Positions 33,790 through 44,654 of a stretch of DNA of 64,000 bases are shown piece after piece. The position numbers and the translations under genes were made by a program. Origin of the DNA: Plantago major (lineage: Eukaryota > Streptophyta > Magnoliopsida > Lamiales > Plantaginaceae); assembly GCA_026545765.1 (NCBI GenBank), contig JAIFAC010000121.1, forward strand, positions 109,708 through 173,707. Reading direction: 5' to 3'. The notes under the pieces were generated by a model that had not been told where the DNA came from, did no database searches, and saw nothing but the letters and a program-made list of their open reading frames with translations. Within the stretch, counting starts at the first letter, position 1, and each line of letters begins with the position of its first letter.

Positions 33790-34930
33790 GAAGGCACATG
33801 AGAAGGTGACTTAGATCTCCCAATCCCTTATGTGATGAGATAAGAAGTGAAAGGAAGCGCCTGACTCCACTATCCCAAATCTTAAGCACTATTATGGGGA
33901 TACTTGTCCGGTGGGGCACCTTACTAGGTATGAGAGCAAGATTGAGACCAACGGCCTGAATGAAAACATGAAGGCTCTTCACTTCTCCAGTACTCTCTTT
34001 GGAGAAACAATGGATTGGTGGACCTCCTTGCCCAATGGTTCCATCAAGTCCTATATGATATCGCTTCTTTCTCAAAAGTTTCGAGAAAGCAAAGAAGAGG
34101 AAGAGATCATGAGCACCGGCAGAGTAATCTAGAAAGAGCACGAGGATCTTAGGACCTTCCTTAACCGCTTCAATGCCGGCGCGCCAGTCGAGCCTCACAA
34201 AGATCAAAGAACGGGTCCGACACTGTATGCTAACACTTACGATTTAAGATCTCGTAAGAAAGATTTCAAATGAAGAAATCACGATCGAAAATACTTGGAA
34301 GACATCTCAAGGAGTCTTATGGGGAGGAGTACCAAGAATTGTTCCAATAAGAGCCGGCCGAAAGGGAAAGAGCCAAAGAAACAAGAACCCCTCCCGCCTA
34401 GAAAGTTTGAACAAAAGAAGGAATTTAGAGACAAAAGGAGTTCCAGGAGAGAACCCTCCAAGGAGATATGCCAAGTATACTTGCCTCAATAGACCAAGAT
34501 CCGGCATTCGCCTCTATTGTTGAGAAAAACTTGACATACAATGGCCAAAACCTACAAGGAGCAATAAGAAGAACAAAGCTCAAAGAATAGTGTAGGTTTC
34601 ACAAGCACAAAGGCCACTCGACTGAAGATTGTGTCCAGTTGAAAACAGAATTAGAAGGGTTGATAAGGAGCGGAAAGTTGAAAGAACCAGTGTATGAACA
34701 AGAGTCCTCTAGGCACCAGAGAAATGAACGAAGAAGGAGGAGCGGTTCGAACTTCCGATAGATCTTACCACCACCTCCTCCAGAGATTCCACCCCACCAT
34801 GCTCAAAGATACCGGGTACCCAAGTTGTGGAATGGAGAATCTCCCCACAATGGGTTATCAATGCCATAGCAGAGGACCACCGGAGGAGATAGCCAAACGC
34901 AAGGGAGAGGACCGGAAAGCATCTAAGAAA
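33785..34930 (+). pseudogene. G1 gag, 3' part
   Basis: Gag resumes with MVKAHEKVT and then contains the Retrotrans_gag core (LHFSSTLFGETMDWWTSLP, SKEEEEIMS, KEHEDLRTFLNRFNAG at 33978-34185). A knuckle-like [14 protein letters not shown] (C-X2-H-X4-H-X4-C) is at 34591-34632, followed by [16 protein letters not shown]. This CHHC form of the Gag C-terminus is usual in Tat-like elements. The corresponding Cys is Tyr in G2. Several stops interrupt the frame. Confidence 0.82.
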
Positions 34931-35200
34931 CAATGATAGAACATATGCTCCGCCAGCTATGAAAGGAACATATGCCATCACTTTCGACGATAGTGAAATT
35001 CCCCATTCAACGTCTAGTGGAGTAGATCTCAAAGACCCTGATGTTCCTTTGGTTGTCTCTCTAGTCATCGCCACTTATAAGGTCAACAAAGTACTTATTG
35101 ACACGGGGAGTTCCTCCAATGTCATCTCCAAGAGAATCAGGAATGATGCACTTGGGAAATATTCAATACGGCGCGATACACCTCCTTGGTAGGATTCGGG
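34931..35200 (+). pseudogene. G1 aspartic protease
   Basis: YAITFDDSEIPHS leads into VVSLVIATYKVNKVLIDTG with the catalytic D-T-G-S-S at 35100-35114 and NVIS after it, a retroviral-type aspartic protease fold. A 78-codon frame is open from 34959 to 35192, then shifts. The enzyme would cleave the Gag-Pol precursor. The active-site motif is intact here but lost in G2. Confidence 0.82.
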
Positions 35201-36124
35201 GTTCTATAGTTCACCCCATCGAAGTATACCCTTACAAGTCTCTATGGGAACCTTCCACGAGAGTGACCGAGACGATCCTCTTGTGGTGGTCGACAAGACA
35301 TTCGACTATAACGTGATCTGGCGCCCAGACTCAACCAATTTAGAGCAATCGCCTCTCCTACACAATAGGTGAAGTTCCTACCCAAATGGTGGGAGAAGAA
35401 GGGCAATGTTAGGAAGCATGGAATGCTACATCATGTCAACCAGAGAAGCCTCAAGACCTGCTCTTCCTATCACCAAAAGACCCGTGAGTCCTCCTCCGTG
35501 CCTCTTACTCCAAAGGAGGGAAGAGATTGGGTTGGAATGCTCAAGGAGAAGTTCTTAAGATCGCAAGGATGGAGCTTCATGAAGCCTTAAAAGAAGTTCA
35601 ATTGATCGAGGGAGACCCAGAAGATAACCCGGATCGAACGGAGATGAGTGCGATGTAGAAATGAAGTTTATCACATGCCTTCGACAATCGCGATATCTTC
35701 GCCCGAGCACGACGACCTTAAGGGATAGATCCATGGATCGCAGCTCACCGTTCTAACATGGATCCTACGGTAAAACATATCCGACAAAAGAGAAAGGACT
35801 TTGGGCTCTGAAGATGCTATTATAGCAGGAGAAGTGACAAGTTAATGAAGGCGTGACATATCAAGAAGTCGACATCTGATTGGGTTTGTAACGTGGTCCT
35901 CGCCGAGAAGGCTCGGGAAAATGCGTAATGTGCAATGACTTCACTAGCTCAACAAGTTTTGTCCAAAGGATCCTTATCCGCTACCCGCATTGACCAATTA
36001 GTAGACTCCATCACGGATGTGCACCTAAGCTTCATGGACGCTTATCGTGGCTTCTACCAAATCAGATGGCTCAAGAGGACGCCAAAAGACGGCCTTCTTG
36101 CAGCAGAGTTTATCGCTTTAAAGT
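35201..36124 (+). pseudogene. G1 reverse transcriptase, N-terminal part cut by G2
   Basis: The connecting region has MDPTVKHIRQKRKDFG near 35758. The RT start has the IDQLVDSITDVHLSFMDAY motif at 35990-36040 (first catalytic Asp in MDAY) and YRGFYQIR, then shifts frame to MAQEDAK and VYRFKV. It stops in the codon for V at 36124, where the G2 LTR begins. The family continues MPFGL at this point (60600 region in G2), so the rest should lie beyond 64000. Confidence 0.82.
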
Positions 36125-36829
36125 TGTAGGGTAAAAGTTCCCCAACCACTTAGAGATTATTCTATCCCACTAGTAATGGCCAAGATAACCTTAAGTCAAG
36201 TCTGATCGGTAAGAGCCAACGCCGCCAGAGCCCGAGATCCGAGCTTGGTAAGAACCCGCACAAGTGACTTGAAGGGGTTAGGACCCTGCTTGGTAAGTGT
36301 CAAACCGGTATGAGACTTTACTCAAGAGAGTCCAAGATCTACTCAGGTGATAGTCAAGGTTCGAAGTGATTATTGCTTACCATTATCATGGGAGTGTGCC
36401 CTATATATAGATTTCTCCCCAATCGAGGGTTCCACCAGATCATGCCAAGTGTACGTAAGGCCTAGATTGAGCCACCAAGGCTTCAAGAGGCCCATGGCCC
36501 ATTAATGACACTTCACGCCATTCCACTTTGGGCTTTTTAGGTAGTTTAGTCATTAATGTGAGAGCATTAGAGGTTTTGATAGTCCGTCATGGTCAAGGTC
36601 CCAAGAGGTCGGGTCCAGATCAGATTGGTCAGTTTATGGGGAACTTCCATACGCTTGTCCGACTCCTCCGATTCGACCTCAGGCTCGGACCTCCTTACTA
36701 CCAGTGACACAGCTTTCGTTGCTTGTGAGATTGTCATGTCGATCCGGATGGTCGTCTGTCGGACCATGGTCACTTGACCACCGAGGGGTCAAAGGCGCTT
36801 ATGACGGATCGACATATTTTCAGACAACA
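36125..36829 (-). repeat. G2 3' LTR
   Basis: It reads TGTAGGGTAAAAG on the plus strand at its left edge and GACAACA at its right edge, giving TG...CA termini over 705 bp. The left 265 bp match 63736-64000. The centre matches the G1 LTR in reverse complement. Its TATA box CTATATATAGGG reads on the minus strand near 36412. The five bases before it, AAAGT (36120-36124), are the predicted target duplication. Confidence 0.85.
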
Positions 36830-36842
36830 TATGTCCCCCTGG
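36830..36842 (-). promoter_or_regulatory. G2 polypurine tract
   Basis: On the minus strand CCAGGGGGACATA directly precedes the LTR start TGTTGTCTG. It is the expected primer site for plus-strand DNA. Confidence 0.75.
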
Positions 36843-37104
36843 TTTCCAAGTATCTTAGTAGAAGATAGTTGTGGAACTATAGTTGAAAGTGGAGGAGACA
36901 GTTTGTTTCATGGTCCAATCCGTCCCTCGTAAGCAGAAAAAAGGGTGTAACTCGTGCTTGTCGTTCTTAATCTTGATCTCCCTTTTCTTTTTCTTTGTTG
37001 CAGTCCGAGGAAGGAGGCTCGGAGTGCAAGAAAATTAAAGAAATAAGGGGTATTTGTAAGCGAGATCAAGTGGACAAAGAGCGTCAGAGTTGTACCTCTT
37101 TGTG

Positions 37105-37430
37105 GGTGAAGGGATGATCCGAACGGACAAGAGTCCATGTGATGATGAGTTGGATCAACCGGCCCTTGTAAAAAAGGTAGGGTTTTATCAACCTTGCCGG
37201 ATGGTCCAAGAGGGATATCCGAACGGACGAGGGTCCGTGGTGGTGGTGAGGTAAATCATCCTTCCTGTAAAAGGGGAGGGTTTTTATCAACCTTGCCGAT
37301 GGTCCGAAGAGGGACATCCGAACGGACGAGGGTCCGTGTGGTGGTGAGGTAAATCATCCTTCCTTGTAAAAAGGGGAGGGTTTTTATCAACCTTGTCGGG
37401 ATGGTCCGAAGAAGGACATCCGAACGGATC
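37105..37430. repeat. About 100-bp tandem repeat in the G2 3' region
   Basis: Units start at ATCCGAACGGA near 37116, 37217, 37316 and 37418, spacing 99-102 bp. They share GAGGGTCCGTG, GGTGAGGTAAATCATCCTTC and GGGTTTTTATCAACCTTG. Tandem arrays in the 3' untranslated region are a known trait of Tat-lineage elements and can seed satellites. The unit is GC-richer than its flanks. Confidence 0.88.
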
Positions 37431-37639
37431 CAAGGTATAAGATAGATTGGCCCCCCGAGGGTGTAGTAATATCCTTCCGAGCATTGTGAAGTTGGTTGTA
37501 TGTTTTGTCATCGTAAGGTAAATATTTTGTACCAATGTGTCATTTAACTTGGTATTGTTGTACTATGCCGCTGGATGAATTTCGATCTACGATGGAGACT
37601 TAATCCTAAAATGGTGACGGTTGGCTTCCGATTTAACCT

Positions 37640-37650
37640 CTATAAATAGG
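37640..37650 (+). promoter_or_regulatory. TATA box on the plus strand, antisense to G2
   Basis: CTATAAATAGG is followed by GGTTTCACCGACGCC and a GAGAGAAG leader, with a GTAAGT donor-like site near 37797. It precedes the plus-strand coding relic and suggests that this relic has its own promoter. It is inferred from sequence only. Confidence 0.5.
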
Positions 37651-38499
37651 GGTTTCACCGACGCCATTTTCACATTCTAGAGAGAAGATTTTGACTTTTT
37701 GGTACATCCGAAGTGCAAGCAATCCAAGCGAGCTAAAGAAGTCCGTAGCGAAGTTATCCAAGCAAAGTTAGTCGCCACCCAACCGTCCGAGTACAAGTAA
37801 GTTGCTTGTTTTCCGAATGGTTGTCAAATTCAAATTTCAGGTTTGTTGTTTCGCCATCGCTGGAAAATATGGTCTGCTCGATGCATGCTTATGTTACATA
37901 TTCTATAGTTAGTAATAACCGTAGTGTGTCTCGGATATGTTGAGTAGTCAAGACTAACGCCGACCGACACCTTACTCACTCGCACTAACTTCGTCTGCAG
38001 AGTCGCTTTCATATCCTCCTAACTTAGAATTTTTTTCTTTCAATATATAAACAAATTTCTCGGATCGCCATCTTAAAGCTTACGAAATTGCTTTCTCCTT
38101 TCCTCAGATGTTCGAGAGTGATAGTCGAACCGATCCGAGGTCAAGGATATGACTCGCTTGTCCCTATCGCATGTACCTTCGAGGAGATTGATATTGTCAG
38201 GGGATGATTCAAGAGAGTCGAGAGAATCTTCCTCGTCCCAGCCGGAAGAGCCCGAGCTAAGCTCCTTACTTTGTTAGTTGTTCCGGTTCGTGGTCTCCGG
38301 CGCCGGATTACCGCAAGTGTCTAATGTGGTGCGGGTCCTGCTCAAGAGACAAGCTCTAGGACCATAGGGTTCCCCGTCTGCCATATGCGGGAAGGAGCCC
38401 AACTCCTGTGAGAGATTCAATCCTCATTCGCAACCTAGGTTATAATTTTAGGAGTAACCCTAATCGAAAGTGCCATTCGCTCCGGATCCGCAGGAGCCT

Positions 38500-39600
38500 A
38501 ACATCGAGGGAGGTGCATGATACCTCCGAGGCACCACCCGAGTATGTTCAAAGAAGGTGTCGAGGATCGGGTCCAGTTGTTGTTCCCTTCGGACGGTGGT
38601 AGAGCTAAGTTCATCGTCCGGGATGACAAAGTGGAGGAGGAGGGTCAGATGACAATGCCGGGCCCGAGGAGGAAGAAGAGGAAGAAATGTCATCACCATG
38701 TTTTTCGGAGGGAGTCACCGGGCAAGGTACAGTCGCCAACGGACCGAAGAGGAGTTGCCCGAGGGGCTTAAGAAGGGTGAAGACGTGTTCAGTGAAATTC
38801 TCCGCCGAGGGACGATGTAACTCATCCCGATCCTAAGGTGAACCGAACGAGAAGGTACATTGCCCTGTGCCCTTCGATTCAGGATGGCTGACGAGGTGGA
38901 GGAACTTCGAGGAAGTATGAGATTCCGGAGTCCGTGGAGATCATCATTCCAGATGAGTCGACGCTTTTACAATCCGCCTCGGGTATATGTGCGCGCATGA
39001 GATAAGTTCATCACTGGTGGCATTTGCCGCTGGCGCCGAAGTTTTGGACATTTAACGATATGGGTTAAGTCCTCATCAAATCATCCCCAATTCTCTGAAA
39101 TCTGATGTGCTTCGTTGATGTGTAAATACAAAGGCATCCCTACTTTCGACAACTTCCTAAGTTATTTAGTGTTAGTAAGTAATAGAATACATCATTCTAT
39201 ACGCTAGCGTGTCGCCAAGCATATACGCTTCGATCCGCTTCTCCGGGAATAAATTGTGGAAGAGATATATCTTCGTCCGCCCGCTTCTACAACAGGTCAA
39301 CTGCCGAAAGGACCCAATGGCATTTTGAGAAGAAGTTTTCCGAGGCAGCCGGATCGAAGCCTTCGCCCGAACGTTTTGTGGATGAAGCTTCCTCCACCTA
39401 ATCAAGATCCGGAGAAATATTTTTCCGGGATTGATCTCGCCAACCCCTTCCCTATCTAGTCGGGTTTTTCGAGCCAAGCTTTGTGACGGAAGAAGGATCC
39501 GAAGTTCTTCTTCATTCGGCCACTTGGGTCCATCCGAGTCGGGTCCTTTATCGCTTTGTTTCAGTAGTAGTGGAAAATTTTTGTTATCATCCATTAACTT
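38500..39600 (+). pseudogene. Antisense coding relic in the G2 3' region (gypsy-type transposon protein-like)
   Basis: Plus-strand pieces include KYEIPESVEIIIPDESTLLQ at about 38914-38973, then FITGGIC, HQIIPNS, YKGIPTFDNFLSYL near 39130-39165, and KRYIFVRPLLQ near 39262. The series recalls the N-terminal domain of plant 'putative gypsy type transposon' proteins (PF04195), recognised by eye. Tat-lineage elements such as Grande often carry such an opposite-strand ORF between integrase and 3' LTR. The frame is broken repeatedly. Its function is not established in the family. Confidence 0.5.
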
Positions 39601-42600
39601 ATTGTTCTTCTGATGTGCATTTTTGTTCGAGTAAACCATGTCCACTATGCGAGAGCCGAAGCGGAAACAAAATGCCGCCAACTAAGGAGATGGAGGAGGG
39701 TACCAACCCAAATCATCAAGACGCCCACCGTGCCGCCAATGGAAGAGCCTCGTATCGTCGCTACTTTCCGAGTGGAGGAGACTTTGGAGTCGCGGGTGCG
39801 AGGAGACCTGCATTATACCCACCCCGACAAAGGGGTAAGGTGGTCGTTCGGCGGGGCCAAGAAACCTCCAAGGTCTATATCTCGACCCTCCTACCGCTGG
39901 TTCGAAAGGCGCTGGCCGACAAAAGCGCCCATCCGGCGGTCCGATCCTCGCGCCAAGAAGGGCAAAGGAAAGAGAGTGGTGAGTCGGACTTGGAGGCGGA
40001 AGTGGTCGTTATCGCCGTTTCCAGAATGGACCGAATTGCGTAGTTGTCTAATTCAAGGTCCAAAAGAGATCGATTTTATGGGGGATCTTTTCTTGTTCGA
40101 GTTTATACTAATTTCGTTTATCATGGTCAGAAGCCATGGCCGCTTATTCGCATGTTCCATGGTGGCGGGTCGAAATACGGCGGAAGAGGATTCAGTAAAG
40201 GCCGAGGCTACTCGGATGGTGGAGACGCCCAAGGTAGAATTCTCATAACCGAGAATAAGAAGGCCTTAATGGCGAAGAAGGAGTCCTCGCTTTAGGCCGT
40301 AAAACCTAAGAGTGCCATCCTGTCTCGAAAAGGACTCCTCAAAGTCATCACGTAGGTGTGGATGAGCACGCCTCGGACTTTCAAGGGATATGATGCTGAA
40401 GGAGATGTTGAAGGCCCTAACGCAAGCCGCTTCCTAAGACTTCGTGGGCCTGGACACAGGGAAGTTCAAGTGCTCGAGTCCAAGTATGATGAGGTTCGGG
40501 CAGATGGCTTGATGCTGCTATTGGGCAGCTCCGCATAGGGATAGATCCCAAGCGACTTTGGACTTGGAGGCTGAAGGAATTAATCGCTTTCAAATAAGCA
40601 AATGGCTTGGACTTTGCTCCTAAGGTGTCTCCCCGGATGAGACCCATTTCAACGTGAGACAAGAGGTACAATCACCAAGGTAGCGTCCAAGTATCTTCCC
40701 TCTTTGAGGATCCAGTGTTGATATTAGAGTTGTCTGATTGGACATACCACGAGGACACAAGAGGCTAGTGACAACTTCGGTCCGTGATCTTTTCTCTTTG
40801 TGCCGACTGCGTGGAGCAATGTCCAAGTTTCCTAAAGGAATTAAGGCCACGAGAGAAGGTCAAGGTTGGTAGCCCAAGAGAGAATGGCATCAGATGCACA
40901 AGTGTCTCCGTAAAAGAGGCAGGTCCTTCGAACGCAAGTGGCTCCAAGTCGTCAGGAGGTGAAGACGTATGCCCCTAAGCGTGTAACTATGGTTCTTGAC
41001 CTTAAAACTATGTTGTTTTCTGTTATCGATGTTTTTAGATGGATAATTTTGTCAATTTACCTGATCGATCGCATCCATGGCATTGGTCCGGTCCTCGCTT
41101 GATGGTCGGACAACTCTTATCATTTGTGTGTTATTTCATTTCAAATGTACTTCTTATTGTGTCGATATTTATAAGACAAATGAACCCAAGTCTGGCTCGG
41201 TTTTCGTCATGGATCTGGTCAAGACCGAATCTTCTGGTCATAATGTAATTTTCAATTGGTTGACTCGATTTATGGGTCGGACAAGGCGTTTGTCCGAATT
41301 CCTAATTCCAAATGTTAATCGCCTCTAAGTTCAATGAATGATTCTGGATGTCATAAATCCCCGCCTTTGATTGTAGCGACATGGTGTAATCGCTCCGAGC
41401 CATTTTGGACTTGCGAAATTTGGTAAAAAGGAGATGTTCCAAAAGTTGAGTGTTACGGATCACATTTCGCGCCGGCTGATGGATCCGAGCCGGTAATAAC
41501 AAAATAATTTCCCAATAAGGCCGAAAATGTGAAAAGACTTCGTCGCCCAATAGCGCCCAATGGTTGGGCCCATGTCCAGCCTGCCCATCGCCACCGTTAT
41601 ACACCACGGTCGAGCCGATTGGTTCGCCACTTATATATACCGATTGTGCATTCACGATCATTCCATCCCTTTATAGTAATAGATCCGGATCCGTGTCCGA
41701 TCATCTGAATGAATAGGTTAATTCCGCCGCTTCATTTGCTTCGCCTCGGTGGGTCCTTTGTCCAAGGTGCCTTGAGCCTTACTATGAGGAAGGTAACGGA
41801 TATCGCCTTCGGAAGGAACCTTTCAGATCGACGTAATCTTCTTTCATTCAGAACGGTATCGCCGCCTTCAAATTTCGGGAAGCGGATTAGCTCACTGGTT
41901 TCAGGATTCTCAACACTTGTGACTTCCTGCTCACATTCACTATCCCTAGTACTCCTGATCACTGGTTAGCCTTCTTTCTCGGGCTGAAGCGCATTAAGGA
42001 TTTCAGCCGGGAAGTGGGCTAGCTTCGTTCTGGATTGTACCGCTGTTTAGAGAATTAATTTTGGATGCTTGCTCCTTGCAAAGATATAAGCTTACATAGT
42101 TCTCGATCAGCATGCTAGTCTTCTCTCCGGGCCGTAGTGTGTCACCACTTGAGCCGGGAGCGGATTAGCTCGCCGCTCCCAAGGATCGGAAGACTTGGCA
42201 TGGAGAGTCGAATTCTCGGTTATTGTTCTTCCACCATTTACCATTTTCTTGTGGTGCCCAAGGTGCGAACCGTAAAGTGGTTGTGGTGGAAGATGCGATC
42301 GTTCGAGAGGAACGTGGAGCCGCTTTTTGCATTGCAGTTATCCGTTCGGATTCAACTTGTCTTTTGTGGCGAAGTAGGAACTTATTATTTGAGATCCATT
42401 GTTCGTGCCTGCTTTCGCTTTGACGCTCGCCTTGAACGGATGTTGAATATGCCGCCAAGAACCGTGGTTTGTAATGCATGAATGATGTAGATTACCCCCG
42501 TTTTACGTGACTCGGGCGGGTGTATCCGAAGTTTGTAATTTTGTAATTTGTATTTTTTGAATACATGGTCTTTTGAGTGTTTGAACCTTCTTTCTTCGGC

Positions 42601-42839
42601 TCGTTATATCACTTCATCCGAACCGGTATATAAGTCAATCGACGAGAAATTGATTTCTCAAGTATTTGTGGAATCAATTGCCTGACCTTGTGAATGGCCC
42701 GAGGCAAGGTGTTTGTGTGAATATAGTTTTCGCCTTGCAAAAAGTTGTATTGATTTGACGGAAATTCAAGTACCGGTGGGCTTCGATATTGACAAAGAGA
42801 ATGACAAAACTTACTAACCCACGATTCTATTTTCAAGTG
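39601..42839. other. Remainder of the G2 3' region, no assigned gene
   Basis: Open frames of up to 211 codons exist on the plus strand (39483-40043 and 39613-40248 overlap in different frames), but no family was recognised. Basic and Lys/Glu-rich pieces near 39660-40030 and a Ser/Gly-rich tail ending at 40978 (AGPSNASGSKSSGGEDVCP) may be the C-terminal part of the antisense relic. 41000-42839 has no conserved motif that I could identify. GGTCCGA-type words recur. Confidence 0.4.
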
Positions 42840-43158
42840 TTAACCTAAGCATAAAACTTTTTTGGCAGATTCTTAGCATTCCAAGTTCTCTTTAAGGCTC
42901 TTCCTTGGTCGCCCCTCTAGCTCAAGCTCCCATTGATTCTCGGCCCAGAACTTTGTAAGGTCCTTCCTATTTGGGCTCGAGTTTCCCAACATTTCTTAGG
43001 ATGTTAGCTCGAGGACTAAGTCTTCACTTGTATGTCTTTGGGAAAGACACGCTTGTAGGCTTGAGCTTTCATGGCTTGGTATCAAGGATGCTAGCTAGTG
43101 CCCTACTCCGCTTGTTCTCAAGGAGCTCAAGGTCGAGATCCTCGCACTTCATTCTCAC
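42840..43158 (-). pseudogene. G2 integrase C-terminal part
   Basis: Minus-strand pieces include AMKAQAYKRVFPKDIQV, LRANILRNVGKLE-like residues, EGPYKVLG-like residues and RTWNAKNLPKKF, the usual end of gypsy integrase and of Pol, near 42870. The frame is broken several times. It is separated from the rest of integrase (58137-59040) by C2. Confidence 0.78.
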
Positions 43159-43163
43159 CGGGT
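43159..43163. repeat. C2 target-site duplication, left
   Basis: CGGGT differs by one base from TGGGT at 58132-58136, giving a 4 of 5 match at the expected copia length. Confidence 0.75.
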
Positions 43164-44537
43164 TGTTAGGAATATCTCATAGTATTTTGATCACTCATCA
43201 CATGTTCTTATCTTAGCCGTAGGTGATTAAGTACTCTTGGTTCACTTGAACATTGTAAAAGAGCAAATCACTGAGTATGATTACTCTAGTAAATCTTGTA
43301 TTAGGATTATAGGTCTCTGAGTGTAATTTTTTATTTCAAGAAGACCATGAAGATCAATCCTAGCAATGGAGCTTTTCTGAAGATTAGAAGACTGAAGATT
43401 GCACAAGGTTTATGAAGACATAAAGGTTTAGTCTAACTCAGAAAGACTATGTCCTTAATCCTTTCTTAAGTATATTAACTTACTTTCGAAATATGATTCT
43501 GGACATATGACATCATGAGAATAGAGCATGCAAGCCATCAGAAAGGCTCATGTATCCGTTGAGACTATAGGACAATGAATGAGATTATGCATTAAATGCA
43601 TCAAAATGTCGCAAAAAGCAGTCCTCTCTGAAAAATGAGATAGTGACTTCTAAGTACATAGTTCAAGATATAAACGGATATAATTTGATGGAGAGCACAA
43701 CGGATATAATTCAAACGCCTCTCAAATTTATCTATATATATCACACACTTAGATGCTTGAAGAACATACCTTAGAACGCTCTATCTTGCAAAATTACCAT
43801 CAAGCAAAGTATTCTCTCAAGCACTCTACTACCCTTTCGAAAGCTTTCTCGTTGAAGAATCACTAGTAGTTCTAAGTTGTCCCGAACCTTAACAAGAGAT
43901 TGTTATTCGTGAAAGAGTTGAACTATCGACACCCTTTCAAGCTCATTCTCCGTAACGGACATCAATTACTGGGTCAAGAAAGAGCGCATCGCCATCCACC
44001 GAACAAGTGTATTAAGTAGTCTTGTTCGCTTGCTCAAAACATAATCAAAAGTTATACGAGAAGCCTTTCCGACAAAACCTTATAACCAACACCATCAAGG
44101 CGTGAGTAGAGAAAGTACTGATTTGGGAAATCGTAGAATAACCCAAGGTTATCTCGAGTAGAGGAAGTACTTAGCTCTAGGAGCTGGGGAATAACTCAGG
44201 GGGAACATTTGGTTGGGAACCATTTGTTTAAGAATCTTAGAATAGGATTATTGTAAGGTAAACTCAATTATATGTTCTAGTGAATTCTAGGTCTCGTAAA
44301 GAACGTGGATTAGTTGGAGGATTACGCCACCTCCAGATACCACTATATTTGTCAGGTCATTTACCTTTCTGTATTTACATTTCAGCAAAGCACACACACA
44401 CATACTTATTGTTTCTGCACTTACCTATCTTAAAGTCTTCCGCGCTCTGAGAAGCTGTGTTTATCGACAAAAGTTTTAAAAGACTATTCACCCCCCCCCC
44501 TCCCTAGTCTTTTACTTTGCCGTTATCTGGACCAATA
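43164..44537 (+). repeat. C2 5' LTR
   Basis: It begins TGTTAGGAATATC and ends CTGGACCAATA. A pure C-run at 44491-44502 replaces the CACCCCCTC of the C1 5' LTR. The region near 43560-43740 differs from C1 by many substitutions but agrees with the C2 3' LTR, so it is a C2-specific subtype. Confidence 0.9.
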
Positions 44538-44539
44538 AG

Positions 44540-44554
44540 TGGTATCAGAGCAGG
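44540..44554 (+). promoter_or_regulatory. C2 primer-binding site (initiator Met-tRNA type)
   Basis: TGGTATCAGAGCAGG two bases after the LTR is the classical copia primer site complementary to the 3' end of initiator methionine tRNA. C1 lacks it. Confidence 0.9.
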
Positions 44555-44654
44555 AGGTTCACAAGCCTTCTGCACTGAACCTAGATCCCCATATAGGTGA
44601 AGGAACTTTGTCTCTTTTTGAGGACTATATAATTTGTGTGTTAAGTGTGCAGGT

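Larger units (their letters stand above)
16870..36124 (+). mobile_element. G1: Ty3/gypsy retrotransposon, plus strand, 5' part only
   Basis: The order is LTR, PBS, gag, protease and the start of reverse transcriptase. Gag is split by copia element C1 (18755-33784). Reverse transcriptase is cut at 36124 by the LTR of G2. Gag, protease and RT match G2, so both belong to one Tat-like family. The remaining RT, RNase H, integrase and 3' LTR should continue beyond 64000 on the other side of G2. Frames are broken in gag, but the protease active-site motif is intact. Confidence 0.85.

Noticed and set aside
37105..37430. CRISPR-like array
   Set aside because: The repeats are contiguous 100-bp units without unique spacers, in a plant retrotransposon.
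39172..39681. Minus-strand 169-codon open frame
   Set aside because: It overlaps the plus-strand antisense relic and has no recognised motif. It is probably chance.
39483..40248. Two overlapping open frames of 186 and 211 codons as genes
   Set aside because: They overlap in different frames with biased Arg/Lys/Pro composition and no recognised motif. At most one could be part of the antisense relic.
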